From positions 3,394,501 to 3,458,500 of the forward strand of contig CP029329.1 of assembly GCA_003129525.1 (NCBI GenBank): a stretch of DNA of 64,000 bases, written 5' to 3'. The notes under the pieces are model-generated. The model ran no database searches and was not told the origin of the DNA. It saw only the letters and a program-made list of their open reading frames with translations. The position numbers and the translations under genes are program-made. Position 1 is the stretch's first letter. The number at the start of each line of letters is the position of its first letter. This document shows positions 24,872 to 33,745 of the stretch, one piece after another. The stretch is from Clostridium beijerinckii (GTDB lineage: Bacteria; Bacillota; Clostridia; Clostridiales; Clostridiaceae).

Positions 24872-25303
24872 ATTGTATTGAAATTCTAGTGCTTATATGG
24901 TGGAGGTGAAGCATGGTATACCAAACCCACCAACGTTATACATTTCTCTACTTATTAATAAAATTTAACCTCAGTGATATTTTCACCATTTATATTCATT
25001 CTATATACAGGTATATTGATATAAAATAAATTAAATTATTGAATGTTAATATATTTTTTGCTCCTGGATGTTTATCTACCCATTCTTCAAAATAGCCTTC
25101 TATTTGATATTAATCCCCAAATTCGTCCATTGCAAATAAACCTTGTATTGTAATTATACGTATGAACGAACTTAACATCTAAAGTAAAATAAGTTTTATC
25201 TTTGTCAACAAAAAATTCATTGTCACAATTACTAAATACCGTTTGAGCCTAATTACCATCAGTTTAAATTTTATAGATTGTGACTTTTTATTAATCAGCA
25301 CCA
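24872..25303. other. Intergenic region with coding-like scraps
   Basis: On the minus strand short runs such as YFEEWVDKHPGAKN and YRMNINGENITEVKFY appear in different frames, broken by stops. They look like remnants of one lost gene of unknown family. No intact ORF. Confidence 0.35.
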
Positions 25304-26131
25304 CTACTTAATACTATCCCTTATCTTATACCACTCAGTTATGGTAATTACCCGCCTTTTACTCTCAATAATAGAGTTAATCACTTCATCAAAATAAGAT
25401 TTCTTCAAATCTATATCTGTGACTTCTTTTGAATCTTCTGGTATAACCCTATGAATGTTAAGTATAATTAAGGTTTTATCTGAAAGTATAAAATCTCTGA
25501 TATTTTTTTTAGTCATCCCATGCAAAGATGCTCTACCTAGTTCCAGCAATTTTGTTGTATCACTTCCAGGATTAGTAGTTCTTGCTGTCAACATGCTCTG
25601 TTCCTTCAATATATTAATTACATTATCATTGTATCCACCCTCTGGATAAGCAAAATGTTTATATCCCATATCTCTTGTAAAACCATGCCCTAATATCCAT
25701 GCTGAGCATCCATATATTTCATCATAAGCTTCCTTGGTGCTTACTTTTGTAAGATTATCATGATGAACAGTATGATTACATATATCCCAGCCATTGTTAT
25801 ACATATCTTTTAGATTATCTAATGTCAACCTATCTTCCTTACCAATAAAAGAGGAGATGATATATAATGTCCCTTTAAAATTAAATTGTTTAAGTTGTTT
25901 ATATGCTTCATACTGAGAGCTCCACCCATCATCAAATGTTAGAATAATATATTTACCATTGTTATCATTCAGTAATGTCTCTTTAGGAACATCTTTAGTA
26001 ATATCTTTAGGAAAGGTGGAAGACTCTATTGCACGTTGTTTTATATTTGTTGGTAACATAATGAATACGAGTCCTATAAAAGTTAAAATATAAACAAAAT
26101 ATATAATAAATAATTTAGCTTTCTTTGTCAT
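25304..26131 (-). CDS. Polysaccharide deacetylase (NodB domain), membrane-anchored
   Basis: 275 aa; AAGGAGTGAC precedes the ATG. One N-terminal membrane segment (about 7-27) holds the enzyme outside the cell. The NodB domain (about 60-240) shows TFDDGW (65-70, metal-binding and catalytic Asp), HTVHH (120-124, zinc ligands), FAYPEGGYND and the late ILNIHRV motif. These enzymes remove N-acetyl groups from GlcNAc polymers, or sometimes O-acetyl groups. Last gene of a four-gene operon with 20-25 bp gaps, so it most likely modifies the polymer made by the GT2 enzyme. Confidence 0.9.
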   Translation of the reverse strand: MTKKAKLFIIYFVYILTFIGLVFIMLPTNIKQRAIESSTFPKDITKDVPKETLLNDNNGKYIILTFDDGWSSQYEAYKQLKQFNFKGTLYIISSFIGKEDRLTLDNLKDMYNNGWDICNHTVHHDNLTKVSTKEAYDEIYGCSAWILGHGFTRDMGYKHFAYPEGGYNDNVINILKEQSMLTARTTNPGSDTTKLLELGRASLHGMTKKNIRDFILSDKTLIILNIHRVIPEDSKEVTDIDLKKSYFDEVINSIIESKRRVITITEWYKIRDSIK

Positions 26132-26151
26132 GTCACTCCTTTAAATTTAGA

Positions 26152-26730
26152 TTAATTAATTTTAGTAATATTCTGCTCTAATCTATAATGTCCAGAAACA
26201 TAATTTTTTGTTATCACTATATTAGGTTCAAATGTACTATTTTCAGGTACTATTCTTCCTGGTAATATTACAACTCCTATACCTAAATTGGATTTTTCCT
26301 TTATCCAACATCCAAGCTTTTCAAACCCAGTTTCTTCATATAATTCTCCATTCCATGATTTTATAATTTTTTTATCAAGTCTGTGATTTGATGTTCTTAC
26401 CAAAGCCCCCATATAAACTTCTTTTTCTACCAGTGAATCACCTATATAGCACATCGGGCCTATGGTGGTTTTTTCACTTATTATTGAATCTTTGATTTCA
26501 ACTCCGTAGCCAATCCTTACATTATTTTGAATTATCACATTTCCTCTAATTATCACCCAAGTACCAATCATACAATTATCACCTATTATAATGTTGCCAT
26601 TAAAAATTGCATCCTCTGATATAAAAGTGTCTTTTCCAACATATATTGGTCTCTTAAAATTATCAAGCTGTCCTTTTGTATTAATGTTTTCACGTTGTTC
26701 CTTCCACTCACTCCACCATCTATATATCAT
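26152..26730 (-). CDS. Left-handed beta-helix (hexapeptide) acyltransferase-like protein
   Basis: 192 aa; GAGGGGGGAAG precedes the ATG. From about residue 30 the sequence is a run of hexapeptide repeats (IFNGNIIIGDNCMIGTWV, VIIQNNVRIGYGVEIKDSII, TTIGPMCYIGDSLV, MGALVRTSNHRL, NLGIGVVILPGRIVPENS), forming about six coils of a trimeric LbH fold. It is related to sugar nucleotide acetyl- or pyrophosphorylase tails, but no nucleotidyltransferase domain is present. Within the exopolysaccharide operon it may acetylate the polymer precursor. The donor and acceptor are not visible from sequence. Confidence 0.8.
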   Translation of the reverse strand: MIYRWWSEWKEQRENINTKGQLDNFKRPIYVGKDTFISEDAIFNGNIIIGDNCMIGTWVIIRGNVIIQNNVRIGYGVEIKDSIISEKTTIGPMCYIGDSLVEKEVYMGALVRTSNHRLDKKIIKSWNGELYEETGFEKLGCWIKEKSNLGIGVVILPGRIVPENSTFEPNIVITKNYVSGHYRLEQNITKIN

Positions 26731-26752
26731 TTAAATCTTCCCCCCTCAATAA

Positions 26753-27886
26753 TTAATATCTTTTGACCTTTATCCAACTTTGTTCATTGCCCGTAATCAG
26801 AGTCGGCAATCCCCAAAACATCCAACAAAAGAAGACAAGTATAATTGTAAATATCGAAAATGGTGAGTATATCATAAGCCACCACTTTTTACTTTCTCTG
26901 TATGCTGAATAACCTGAAGCAAACATTAAAATAATGAACCAGATAGCTGTACCCTTTAATACATTTATATACCCCCACGTAAATGGTATAAAAAATAAGA
27001 TAATACCAAATATCCCAATAATAAAATTAGGTAAAATAGCAGTTAATCCAAACCTTTTTAATAATAACTTTTTATGAATTCTCATACAAGCCGCATAACC
27101 ACTTATCCATCTTCTCCATCTTTTTATATCATCACCAAGGGTCGCAGCTTCCTGGCTAAACACGATTGCTTTGGAGGATTGAGCTATTTTATATCCTCTT
27201 GAAATCAATTCCCATGTTAAATCCATATCTTCCACGCAAGTCCTGTCTGGAAACTTAACACTCTTCAAGATGTGAGTTTTATACATGCCCACACTTCCAG
27301 AAACACAAAATGTGTGTCCGCTAATTATTTCTCCCCCGCATTTTCTAAATGTAGCAAAGAAAATTTTAACTGAAGCCCTCACTTTTCCAAAGAAGCGAAT
27401 GTTGTTTAAATCTGAGCCAGGTATTCCGGCAACTGCATCTGCTCCATTCTCAATTGCCTTTATTAAATATCCTAAGCCATTATCATTTGGAATTCTTATA
27501 TCTGCATCCGTTAAGAATACCATATCTGATTCGATGAAATTTAATCCGTTGTTTATTGCTCCAGCCTTACCGGTGTTCGATTGAGATATAATCAGCAACT
27601 TTTCATTGTATAAAGATTTAAGCTGTTTTAACACTTCGATGGTTCGATCATTTGACCCATCGTCTACTACTATAATTTTATCAATGTATTTATTTTCTAC
27701 TAAATCACAAACGGTTTTTGAAATAGTAATCTCTTCATTATAAGCGGGTACAATGACATCAACAGAATTGTATCTATCCGAGTATTCAATTTCATTTTTC
27801 TTTACAATTAACCAGATAGTAAATGAAATTAAAAATAGCATAAAAATCATACTTCTGGGACTGGTCAACATTCCAAGTAATGACAT
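26753..27886 (-). CDS. Processive family 2 glycosyltransferase (PgaC/NodC-like)
   Basis: 377 aa; GGAGGTGAATGA precedes the ATG. One membrane helix (about 8-28), a GT-A domain with VPAYNEEITI, VVDDGSNDRT (73-82), TDAD (126-129), VEDMD (218-222) and the processivity motif RWRRW (256-260), then three to four C-terminal membrane helices (about 285-365). This is the layout of hyaluronan, chitin and poly-GlcNAc synthases, which polymerise and extrude a beta-linked polysaccharide. There is no PilZ domain, so direct c-di-GMP activation is not indicated. The deacetylase partners favour a GlcNAc-type polymer. Confidence 0.9.
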   Translation of the reverse strand: MSLLGMLTSPRSMIFMLFLISFTIWLIVKKNEIEYSDRYNSVDVIVPAYNEEITISKTVCDLVENKYIDKIIVVDDGSNDRTIEVLKQLKSLYNEKLLIISQSNTGKAGAINNGLNFIESDMVFLTDADIRIPNDNGLGYLIKAIENGADAVAGIPGSDLNNIRFFGKVRASVKIFFATFRKCGGEIISGHTFCVSGSVGMYKTHILKSVKFPDRTCVEDMDLTWELISRGYKIAQSSKAIVFSQEAATLGDDIKRWRRWISGYAACMRIHKKLLLKRFGLTAILPNFIIGIFGIILFFIPFTWGYINVLKGTAIWFIILMFASGYSAYRESKKWWLMIYSPFSIFTIILVFFCWMFWGLPTLITGNEQSWIKVKRY

Positions 27887-27911
27887 TCATTCACCTCCTT
27901 TGAAAATATAC

Positions 27912-28556
27912 CTATAAAATTGGTTCTGAAAACCTAATCATCTCGAATGCCTCCGCTACACCTTCATAATAACGCCCCTGGACAGCGCGCATTTTCGCAA
28001 TTGAGTAAATTGTTTCATATGCAATGTATAGTTTATCTGCTTGTGATACATGACATCGTATAGCTTTCATTTTTATTCCAAATTTATCTGAATCACATAC
28101 TTTAAAATAGTTTGGTGTAAAGGTAAGCATAGTTGAAGGAGTTTCATAACAAATTATTTTTCGTATTTTAAGATTGTTAAACACTGCCATAGCACATTCG
28201 TATGTCACAACATGGTCTTGATGAAAATCATGGTTAGAAGGAATGTAAACAATATCAGGAATATTATCCATTACAATTTTTCTTATTTCAAATATTATCT
28301 CGTTCCTATGATAAAAAAGCATTGTATCAGGAAATCCCAAAAAAATATTCTGGGATTCTGGCGCTAAAATTTCAAAGGAATTACATTCCTCAATCACTCG
28401 ATCTGAAAAAACACTCTCGCTTCCTTTTTCCCCATTTGTCAAAACTATTGTTTTTATTTTATCATTTTTTAAGTAATGATCATGCATACAAATTCCACAT
28501 CCTAAGTCTATATCATCAGGATGAGGCCCTACAAATAAAATCTTTTCCCCGTCCAT
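27912..28556 (-). CDS. PIG-L family deacetylase
   Basis: 214 aa; GGGAGAAGATAACT precedes the ATG. The metal-binding motif PHPDD (11-15) and the second motif HDFHQDH (about 114-120) are intact, with LTNGEKG and FLGFPDTML between them. PIG-L/LmbE enzymes remove N-acetyl groups from GlcNAc-containing glycans or glycolipids in the cytoplasm. First gene of the four-gene operon, so it may prepare a de-N-acetylated lipid or sugar primer. The promoter lies in the 163-bp gap shared with the divergent GH16 gene. Confidence 0.9.
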   Translation of the reverse strand: MDGEKILFVGPHPDDIDLGCGICMHDHYLKNDKIKTIVLTNGEKGSESVFSDRVIEECNSFEILAPESQNIFLGFPDTMLFYHRNEIIFEIRKIVMDNIPDIVYIPSNHDFHQDHVVTYECAMAVFNNLKIRKIICYETPSTMLTFTPNYFKVCDSDKFGIKMKAIRCHVSQADKLYIAYETIYSIAKMRAVQGRYYEGVAEAFEMIRFSEPIL

Positions 28557-28719
28557 AGTTATCTTCTCCCGTAATAGTTTTTATGTTTAGCTAAAACTCT
28601 ATATAAAAAAATATGATTTTGAACTTTAGTTTATGCAAATATAAATGTAATTTAGTAAAAAAAGTTATAAGCATACTATAGTAAACATAGCCATATTATT
28701 TATCAAGGAGAATGAGTAT

Positions 28720-29643
28720 ATGAAAAAGAAATATTTTTTTATTCAAATAACGTTCTTATTTATGGCACTTTTAATTCCAATATACAAAATTGGTTCTGGT
28801 GATATCTTGCACAATTGTAATGGCAATGAATTAAGTAAAACTTATCCCACAAGTGGAAATAATGAAGCAGTTAATAATTCAAATAACATATCAGAATCCG
28901 AGTTAAAAGAAAAAACAAAATCTGGATGGAATTTGATATGGAATGACGAATTTAATAATGATATTATAAACGACAAATGCTGGACTATCCAAAATGGTGG
29001 AGGTATATGGGGAAACAACGAATTACAGTATTATACAAATAGAATAGAAAATTGCTATATTTCAGATGGAAAATTAATTATAAAAGGTCTTAAAGAAAAC
29101 TATGAAAATTATCATTATACATCTGGGAGGATAGTTACAAAGGGTAAGTTTGACTTTTTGTATGGTAAAATTGAAATTAAAGCAAAGTTTCCTGAAGGAA
29201 ACGGACTGCTTCCTGCTATTTGGCTTTTACCTTGTGAAGATAACTATAATAGTAGGATAAAAAACGGAGAAATTGATTTGGTAGAAATGCTGGGTAATAA
29301 CCCTAAAGTTATATACGGAGTTGCACATTACTATTCAAAAAAACAAACAAGATCATATGAAAAATATAGTAGTGGTACCACTGATTTTTCCAAGGAATTT
29401 CACATTTATTCTATTGAGTGGGACTCACAAAAAATCAAGTGGATGATAGATGATAAAGTTTATTTTACTCTTAACTTGAAAAAAACTTTTAATGAAAAAT
29501 ATGATCCATTTAATAAAAAATTTTATTTAATTATTAATTTAGCCATTGGCGGGGATTGGCCAGGTAATGATCTAAGTCAAACTATCTTTCCCTCATTGGT
29601 TGAAATTGATTATGTACGATATTATAAACTAAACAGTAACTAA
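28720..29643 (+). CDS. Glycoside hydrolase family 16 beta-glucanase
   Basis: 307 aa; AAGGAGAATGAGTAT precedes the ATG. An N-terminal signal or anchor (about 4-22) and a Ser/Asn-rich linker to about residue 65 precede the GH16 domain (LIWNDEFNND.., GNNELQYYTN, TSGRIVTKGKFDFLYGKIEIKAK). The catalytic motif GEIDLVE has E184, D186 and E189 in the ExDxxE arrangement with the beta-bulge of laminarinase-type members. The enzyme likely cleaves beta-1,3 or mixed-linkage glucan outside the cell. It is divergent from the polysaccharide operon, and may remodel that polymer or degrade external glucans. Confidence 0.92.
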   Translation: MKKKYFFIQITFLFMALLIPIYKIGSGDILHNCNGNELSKTYPTSGNNEAVNNSNNISESELKEKTKSGWNLIWNDEFNNDIINDKCWTIQNGGGIWGNNELQYYTNRIENCYISDGKLIIKGLKENYENYHYTSGRIVTKGKFDFLYGKIEIKAKFPEGNGLLPAIWLLPCEDNYNSRIKNGEIDLVEMLGNNPKVIYGVAHYYSKKQTRSYEKYSSGTTDFSKEFHIYSIEWDSQKIKWMIDDKVYFTLNLKKTFNEKYDPFNKKFYLIINLAIGGDWPGNDLSQTIFPSLVEIDYVRYYKLNSN

Positions 29644-29682
29644 AGATGTATATTCTATAAATTTATAAAATTAATTCGATAG

Positions 29683-29709
29683 CTTATGCTAGAAAATTCC
29701 TAGCATAAG
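29683..29709 (+). terminator. Terminator after GH16 gene
   Basis: CTTATGCTAG, 7 nt, CTAGCATAAG; 40 bp past the stop. Confidence 0.65.
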
Positions 29710-29821
29710 TTAACTTAAGAACTTAAAATTCTTTAATTACAAATATCCTTAGTTTTAAGAACAAAAATTAATCATAAAAGCTTAGGTTATTATTAATAAT
29801 TGTAATATAAGTTCAAAAAAG

Positions 29822-29850
29822 GGCAAAACCCTCAACATCCGTCGTGGGTT
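29822..29850 (-). terminator. Terminator of the tmRNA-like RNA
   Basis: On the minus strand AAACCC..GGGTTT followed by TGCCCTTTTTTG, immediately past the CCA end. Confidence 0.65.
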
Positions 29851-29853
29851 TCA

Positions 29854-30118
29854 TGGTGAAGGCGATGGGTATCGAACCCCTGTCCTAAAGCAGCTAACTT
29901 TGCCTTTACCCGAGCACAGTCTAAGTTTTAAGATTCCCGAAAAGCATCGCCCTAAGACACGCTATACTTTCCGGTAGTTTAATAAATACCCCTTTAGCTC
30001 AAAACTTTCTTAAACTTCGTTAACCTCCCGCTTACAATTCAATCCCCATCTAAATAATTACTCAAAACTATTGTTGTTTCTGCGTGAAGGTTTATTTCTG
30101 CGTATTTGTTAGACCCCC
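29854..30118 (-). ncRNA. tmRNA-like RNA (tRNA-like 3' end clear, 5' half not recognised)
   Basis: The minus strand ends GGACAGGGGTTCGATACCC, then ATCGCCTTCACCA: a T arm with TTCGATA loop and an encoded CCA, in the same arrangement as the 3' end of bacterial tmRNAs (GGAC..GGGTTCGA..CCACCA). Upstream, 29998-30007 pairs with 29923-29932 (10 bp with one G-T) and TTAGAC/GTCTAA pair at 29919-29924 and 30109-30114. The usual 5' GGATTCGAC element and a tag ending in LAA were not found, so the 5' end (30118) is a guess from the GGGGGTC start and the next gene's terminator. Confidence 0.45.
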
Positions 30119-30129
30119 TAAAACAAAGA

Positions 30130-30154
30130 TTCCCCAAAACATCGTCTTGGGGAA
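30130..30154 (-). terminator. Terminator of topB-ywbE operon
   Basis: TTCCCCAA and TTGGGGAA arms; the minus strand continues TCTTTGTTTT. It lies 15 bp past the ywbE stop. Confidence 0.75.
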
Positions 30155-30168
30155 CATAAAACACACTA

Positions 30169-30360
30169 TTATTTTATTTGTTGAACTCTTCCAACTACGT
30201 TATCTTCAAGCATAACCTTAATCCCACGATGATGATTCTGTGAATTTGTAAGTATTCTCTTAACTATACCTTCTGTTAACTTACCTGTTCTTTGGTCCTC
30301 TTTTTTTACAACTAAGACCCTTGAACCTATCTTAATATTTGATCTGTTAGTTCCATCCAT
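30169..30360 (-). CDS. ywbE: YwbE family protein (DUF2196)
   Basis: 63 aa, the normal size of YwbE. The sequence GSRVLVVKKEDQRTGKLTEG followed by VKRILTNSQNHHRGIKVML and NVVGRVQQIK is strongly conserved in Firmicutes. It forms a small beta-barrel-like fold; the function is unknown, though KOW-like RNA contact has been suggested for such folds. AAGGTGAAATT precedes the ATG, and the gene follows topB by 14 bp. Its last 41 codons are duplicated at 23794-23937. Confidence 0.9.
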   Translation of the reverse strand: MDGTNRSNIKIGSRVLVVKKEDQRTGKLTEGIVKRILTNSQNHHRGIKVMLEDNVVGRVQQIK

Positions 30361-30374
30361 AATTTCACCTTACC

Positions 30375-32576
30375 TTATTTATCATCAAATTTCATTCCAC
30401 CTAAAAGGGCAGCAAATGGATTATCATTAAAGTTCTCTGCTTCCTTTTTCATTTTGTTCATATAATTATTTACTTCTCTTTTGTCAACTTTTCCTTTTCC
30501 ATCAAATCTCTTTTGGAATTGAGCGGCTTTTTCTCTAAAGTTGCAGTTAGTTCCTGGACAAACGTAGATTGCACCTTCTCCATGCCCTCTTAGTTCTAGC
30601 TTCTTCTTGCATTCAGGGCATCTTGCATTAGTCACTCTTGACACACTTTCCCTATGGCCACATTCTCTATCTTGGCAGACGTTCATTACGCCATTTTTGC
30701 CTTTAACTTCTAACATGTATTTACCACACTCTGGGCATTTTTTACCTGTTAAGTTATCATGAGTATATTTATCTGTACTAAATTTAACATCTTGAACTAG
30801 AGCTGTTGCATAATTTCTCATTCTTCCTATAAAATCATGAACATCTGTTTTTCCTTTACTTATATCATCAAGCTCTTTTTCCCATCTAGCAGTTAAAAGT
30901 GGTGATTTTAAATCCTTTGGTACAAGTTCCATAAGTTGTTTTCCTTTAGAAGTTGGAACTAGTTCCTTTCCTCTCTTTTCTATTACAAAAGAATTAAATA
31001 ATTTTTCTATAATATCAGCTCTTGTTGCAACAGTTCCAAGACCACCTGTTTCGCCTAAAGTTTTAGCTGATTCCTTATCAATAGTAATATACTTTTGTGG
31101 ATTTTCCATAGCAGATAATAGAGTACCTTCCGTAAATCTTGCTGGTGGTTTAGTCTTATGGTTTTTGATTTCAACATTATTAACTTTAATCTTAGCCCCT
31201 TTATTGAGCTTTGGTAATACCTGTTCTTTTAAACCGCCTTCTTCACTAGTTTCTTCAAGATCATCTACTCTGTCATAAACCATCTTCCAGCCTTTAGATG
31301 TTATAACTTTACCTTTAGCTCTAAAAATTTCATCGCCTATTTTCACCTTAATTCCTGTTTGAATAAACTCGAATGGTGGAAGTAAAACACTTAAAAATCT
31401 CTTTATTACTAAATCATAAACATTTCTTTCCTCTGAGCTTAAAATTCCAAGACTAACTCTTTGTTCTGTTGGAATAATAGCATGGTGATCTGAAACCTTA
31501 CTGTCATCTACAAAGCTTTTATTTGCAACAATGTTTCCCTTTAATATTTCAGTTGCACTTTTTGCATAGTTAGAAACAGAAATTGCCTTTAATCTATCTT
31601 TTATAGTAGGAACTATATCCTTTGTTATATATCTTGAATCTGTTCTAGGATATGTTAAAACTTTGTAGTTTTCATAAAGTCTTTGCATTATAGACAATGT
31701 TTGTTTAGCTGAATATCCAAAAATCCTATTACAATCTCTTTGAAGTTCTGTTAAATCATAAAGAGATGGTGCATATTGTTTTTTGTTTGTCTCTGTAATT
31801 TCAATAACTTCTCCGTCTTTACCTCTAATTGCTCCAACGATTTTTTTAGCTAAATTTTCATCGAATGTTCTATTAGTATTATCTCTATTAATCCATTCCA
31901 ACGAAAAATGATTCGTATTTCCTATAATTGTGTAATAGTCCTTAGGTTTAAAATTTTTAATTTCGTCTTCTCTTTGAGCTATCATAGCCACAGTTGGAGA
32001 TTGAACTCTCCCTGCTGATAATTGAGCATTGTACTTGCATGTTAAAGCTCTTGTTACATTAAGTCCAATAATCCAATCTGCTTCAGCTCTTGCTTGTGCT
32101 GCTTTATATAAATTTTCATATGCTGCACCTGGTTTTAGATTTCTAAATCCATCTAAGATCGCTTTGTCAGTTTGTGATGATATCCAAAGTCTTTTTATTG
32201 GTTTTTTAAATCCAACTTTTTCAATTATCCATCTTGCAACTAATTCTCCTTCACGTCCCGCATCTGTTGCAATAACTAAATCACTTACATCAGATCTTAA
32301 CATTTGTTTCTTTACTTCATTAAATTGCTTACCTGTCTTTTGTATAACTGTAAGTTTCATAGCCTTTGGCAGCATTGGAAGTGTTTCCATGCTCCATTTC
32401 TTATATTTATCTCCATAACCTTCTGGATCAAGTAATGTCACTAAATGCCCTAATGCCCAAGTTACTATATAATTAGGTCCTTCTATATATGCACCTTTAT
32501 TTTGATTACATTTTAAAACCTTAGCCAAGTCTCTACCAACACTTGGTTTTTCGGCCAATACAAGAGTTTTACTCAT
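30375..32576 (-). CDS. topB: DNA topoisomerase III
   Basis: 733 aa. N-terminal TOPRIM domain (VLAEKPSVGRDLAKVL at 4-19; ATDAGREGELVARW with the metal-binding DxD-like region), then the type IA core with the active-site tyrosine in LTYPRTDSRYI (about residue 310). Two C-terminal zinc-ribbon-like repeats (CPECGKYML..CQDRECGHRES and CPECKKKLEL..CPGTNCNF) complete the usual clostridial form. The enzyme resolves single-stranded DNA crossings and replication intermediates. Followed by ywbE; a small membrane protein gene lies 26 bp upstream. Confidence 0.95.
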   Translation of the reverse strand: MSKTLVLAEKPSVGRDLAKVLKCNQNKGAYIEGPNYIVTWALGHLVTLLDPEGYGDKYKKWSMETLPMLPKAMKLTVIQKTGKQFNEVKKQMLRSDVSDLVIATDAGREGELVARWIIEKVGFKKPIKRLWISSQTDKAILDGFRNLKPGAAYENLYKAAQARAEADWIIGLNVTRALTCKYNAQLSAGRVQSPTVAMIAQREDEIKNFKPKDYYTIIGNTNHFSLEWINRDNTNRTFDENLAKKIVGAIRGKDGEVIEITETNKKQYAPSLYDLTELQRDCNRIFGYSAKQTLSIMQRLYENYKVLTYPRTDSRYITKDIVPTIKDRLKAISVSNYAKSATEILKGNIVANKSFVDDSKVSDHHAIIPTEQRVSLGILSSEERNVYDLVIKRFLSVLLPPFEFIQTGIKVKIGDEIFRAKGKVITSKGWKMVYDRVDDLEETSEEGGLKEQVLPKLNKGAKIKVNNVEIKNHKTKPPARFTEGTLLSAMENPQKYITIDKESAKTLGETGGLGTVATRADIIEKLFNSFVIEKRGKELVPTSKGKQLMELVPKDLKSPLLTARWEKELDDISKGKTDVHDFIGRMRNYATALVQDVKFSTDKYTHDNLTGKKCPECGKYMLEVKGKNGVMNVCQDRECGHRESVSRVTNARCPECKKKLELRGHGEGAIYVCPGTNCNFREKAAQFQKRFDGKGKVDKREVNNYMNKMKKEAENFNDNPFAALLGGMKFDDK

Positions 32577-32602
32577 TTATTTATCTTCCTCACTATTACA
32601 AT

Positions 32603-33046
32603 CTATTTTTTTATATTGTTTTCTCTTTTTATATTTTCTATATATTTCTTTAATTCATTTTCCTCTTCTTTTTTAAATATTAATCTTTTTCTAATATTTT
32701 TATTCGAATAAAGAAGAATACATTTTTCTCCTTGATTTTCCACACTAACTTCATCTATTTTTCTCCAAGCAGTAAACCAAGACCCAGTAATTATTCCTTT
32801 TTTACTCACACCGCATTTATTTCCAAGTAACGCAAATATAGCAAGTCCTATAACAATTAGAATATTTTCAAAATCAAACCTTTTTTCCATATAAATTGAT
32901 ATTATATACACTAATACAACAACTGGTGTTACAAATCTATATTGATTTTTACCTTTAAAATCTAATTTATTATTTTTAATTGTAATAAAAAACAGTATAT
33001 CTGCTGCAAATATACATATTAGTGGCAATGCTAATGTAAAATCCAT
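32603..33046 (-). CDS. Three-helix membrane protein of unknown function
   Basis: 147 aa; AGAAGGAGATAGAGA precedes the ATG. Hydrophobic segments at about 4-23, 38-53 and 60-78, then a cytoplasmic domain (SKKGIITGSWFTAWRKIDEVSVEN, a PH-like strand pattern also seen in DUF5673 proteins) with a basic C terminus. The gene is 26 bp upstream of topB on the same strand and probably cotranscribed. I cannot give a function. Confidence 0.75.
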   Translation of the reverse strand: MDFTLALPLICIFAADILFFITIKNNKLDFKGKNQYRFVTPVVVLVYIISIYMEKRFDFENILIVIGLAIFALLGNKCGVSKKGIITGSWFTAWRKIDEVSVENQGEKCILLYSNKNIRKRLIFKKEEENELKKYIENIKRENNIKK

Positions 33047-33420
33047 TCTCTATCTCCTTCTTTCTTTAAGTATCTTAAAAATAATGGTCTGCCTTGAAAT
33101 TATACTAACCTTTGAGGCATCTTATTATAGCATATTTTTCATAAACTTGCTTTAAGAATATTTTATCCGTTAGCTAACTGTCACTATTAGACCACCATTT
33201 TAAGGCTAGTAATAAATATCACTAAAATCCCTATTATTGTCGCATTTTATATAAAATTTCGACTATTAAGGTTTTAAGTTTAGCTAAAATTTCCTTGCCT
33301 ACTAAATTAACATTTGACACTAAAAATAATATGTATCTCAAATAAAACTATATATTTGGTTATCTTTACTATCACTATTTTTTATTAATCTACACATACT
33401 ATATATGTATAAAAAAAGGA
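33047..33420. other. AT-rich intergenic stretch
   Basis: About 370 bp between divergent small genes; no supported ORF or strong hairpin seen. Confidence 0.35.
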
Positions 33421-33431
33421 GATGATTTTTT

Positions 33432-33587
33432 ATGGATAACAATAATAAAAAAGATTATTCAAAAAATAATTATTTGAGAAATGGTACAAAAACTCAAGGT
33501 CAATATGGTAAAAGTAGTATTAATACAACAATTGAAAAACCTGGAGTAAATGAAAGCGGAGTGGAAGCTAAAAAAAGGGGATTCTAG
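33432..33587 (+). CDS. Small hydrophilic protein, 51 aa
   Basis: ATG at 33432 with AAAGGAGATGA 7 nt upstream; TAG at 33585-33587. The product is rich in Asn, Lys, Gly and Gln (MDNNNKKDYSKNN.., NGTKTQGQYGKSS, GVNESGVEAKKRGF), lacks cysteine and hydrophobic segments, and looks disordered. Size and composition recall minor acid-soluble spore proteins, but I could not match a named family. A terminator-like hairpin follows at 33626-33683. Confidence 0.6.
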   Translation: MDNNNKKDYSKNNYLRNGTKTQGQYGKSSINTTIEKPGVNESGVEAKKRGF

Positions 33588-33625
33588 ATAAAAACATAAT
33601 TTATTGCCTTTATGATATCTATTGA

Positions 33626-33683
33626 CAATGCACAATTTTGGTTTTTAAACTTTATATTAAAGTTATTCCTTAATTGTGCATTG
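33626..33683. terminator. Hairpin CAATGCACAATT/AATTGTGCATTG
   Basis: Twelve-bp perfect arms with a long loop between the convergent 51-aa gene and the 81-aa gene. Confidence 0.6.
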
Positions 33684-33745
33684 TGAATTTAGAATAAGTA
33701 TGTGAAAACCCAAATGTTTTATTAATATACTTCTTTATATTAGAA

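Noticed and set aside
24899..25026. 39-codon plus-strand ORF behind GGAGGTGAAGC
   Set aside because: Strong SD, but the peptide is low-complexity AT-driven sequence in a region of decayed gene scraps; not enough support.
29854..29960. A tRNA gene at the CCA end
   Set aside because: No 5' acceptor strand complementary to CGCCTTC at tRNA distance and no anticodon arm; the tmRNA-like reading fits better.
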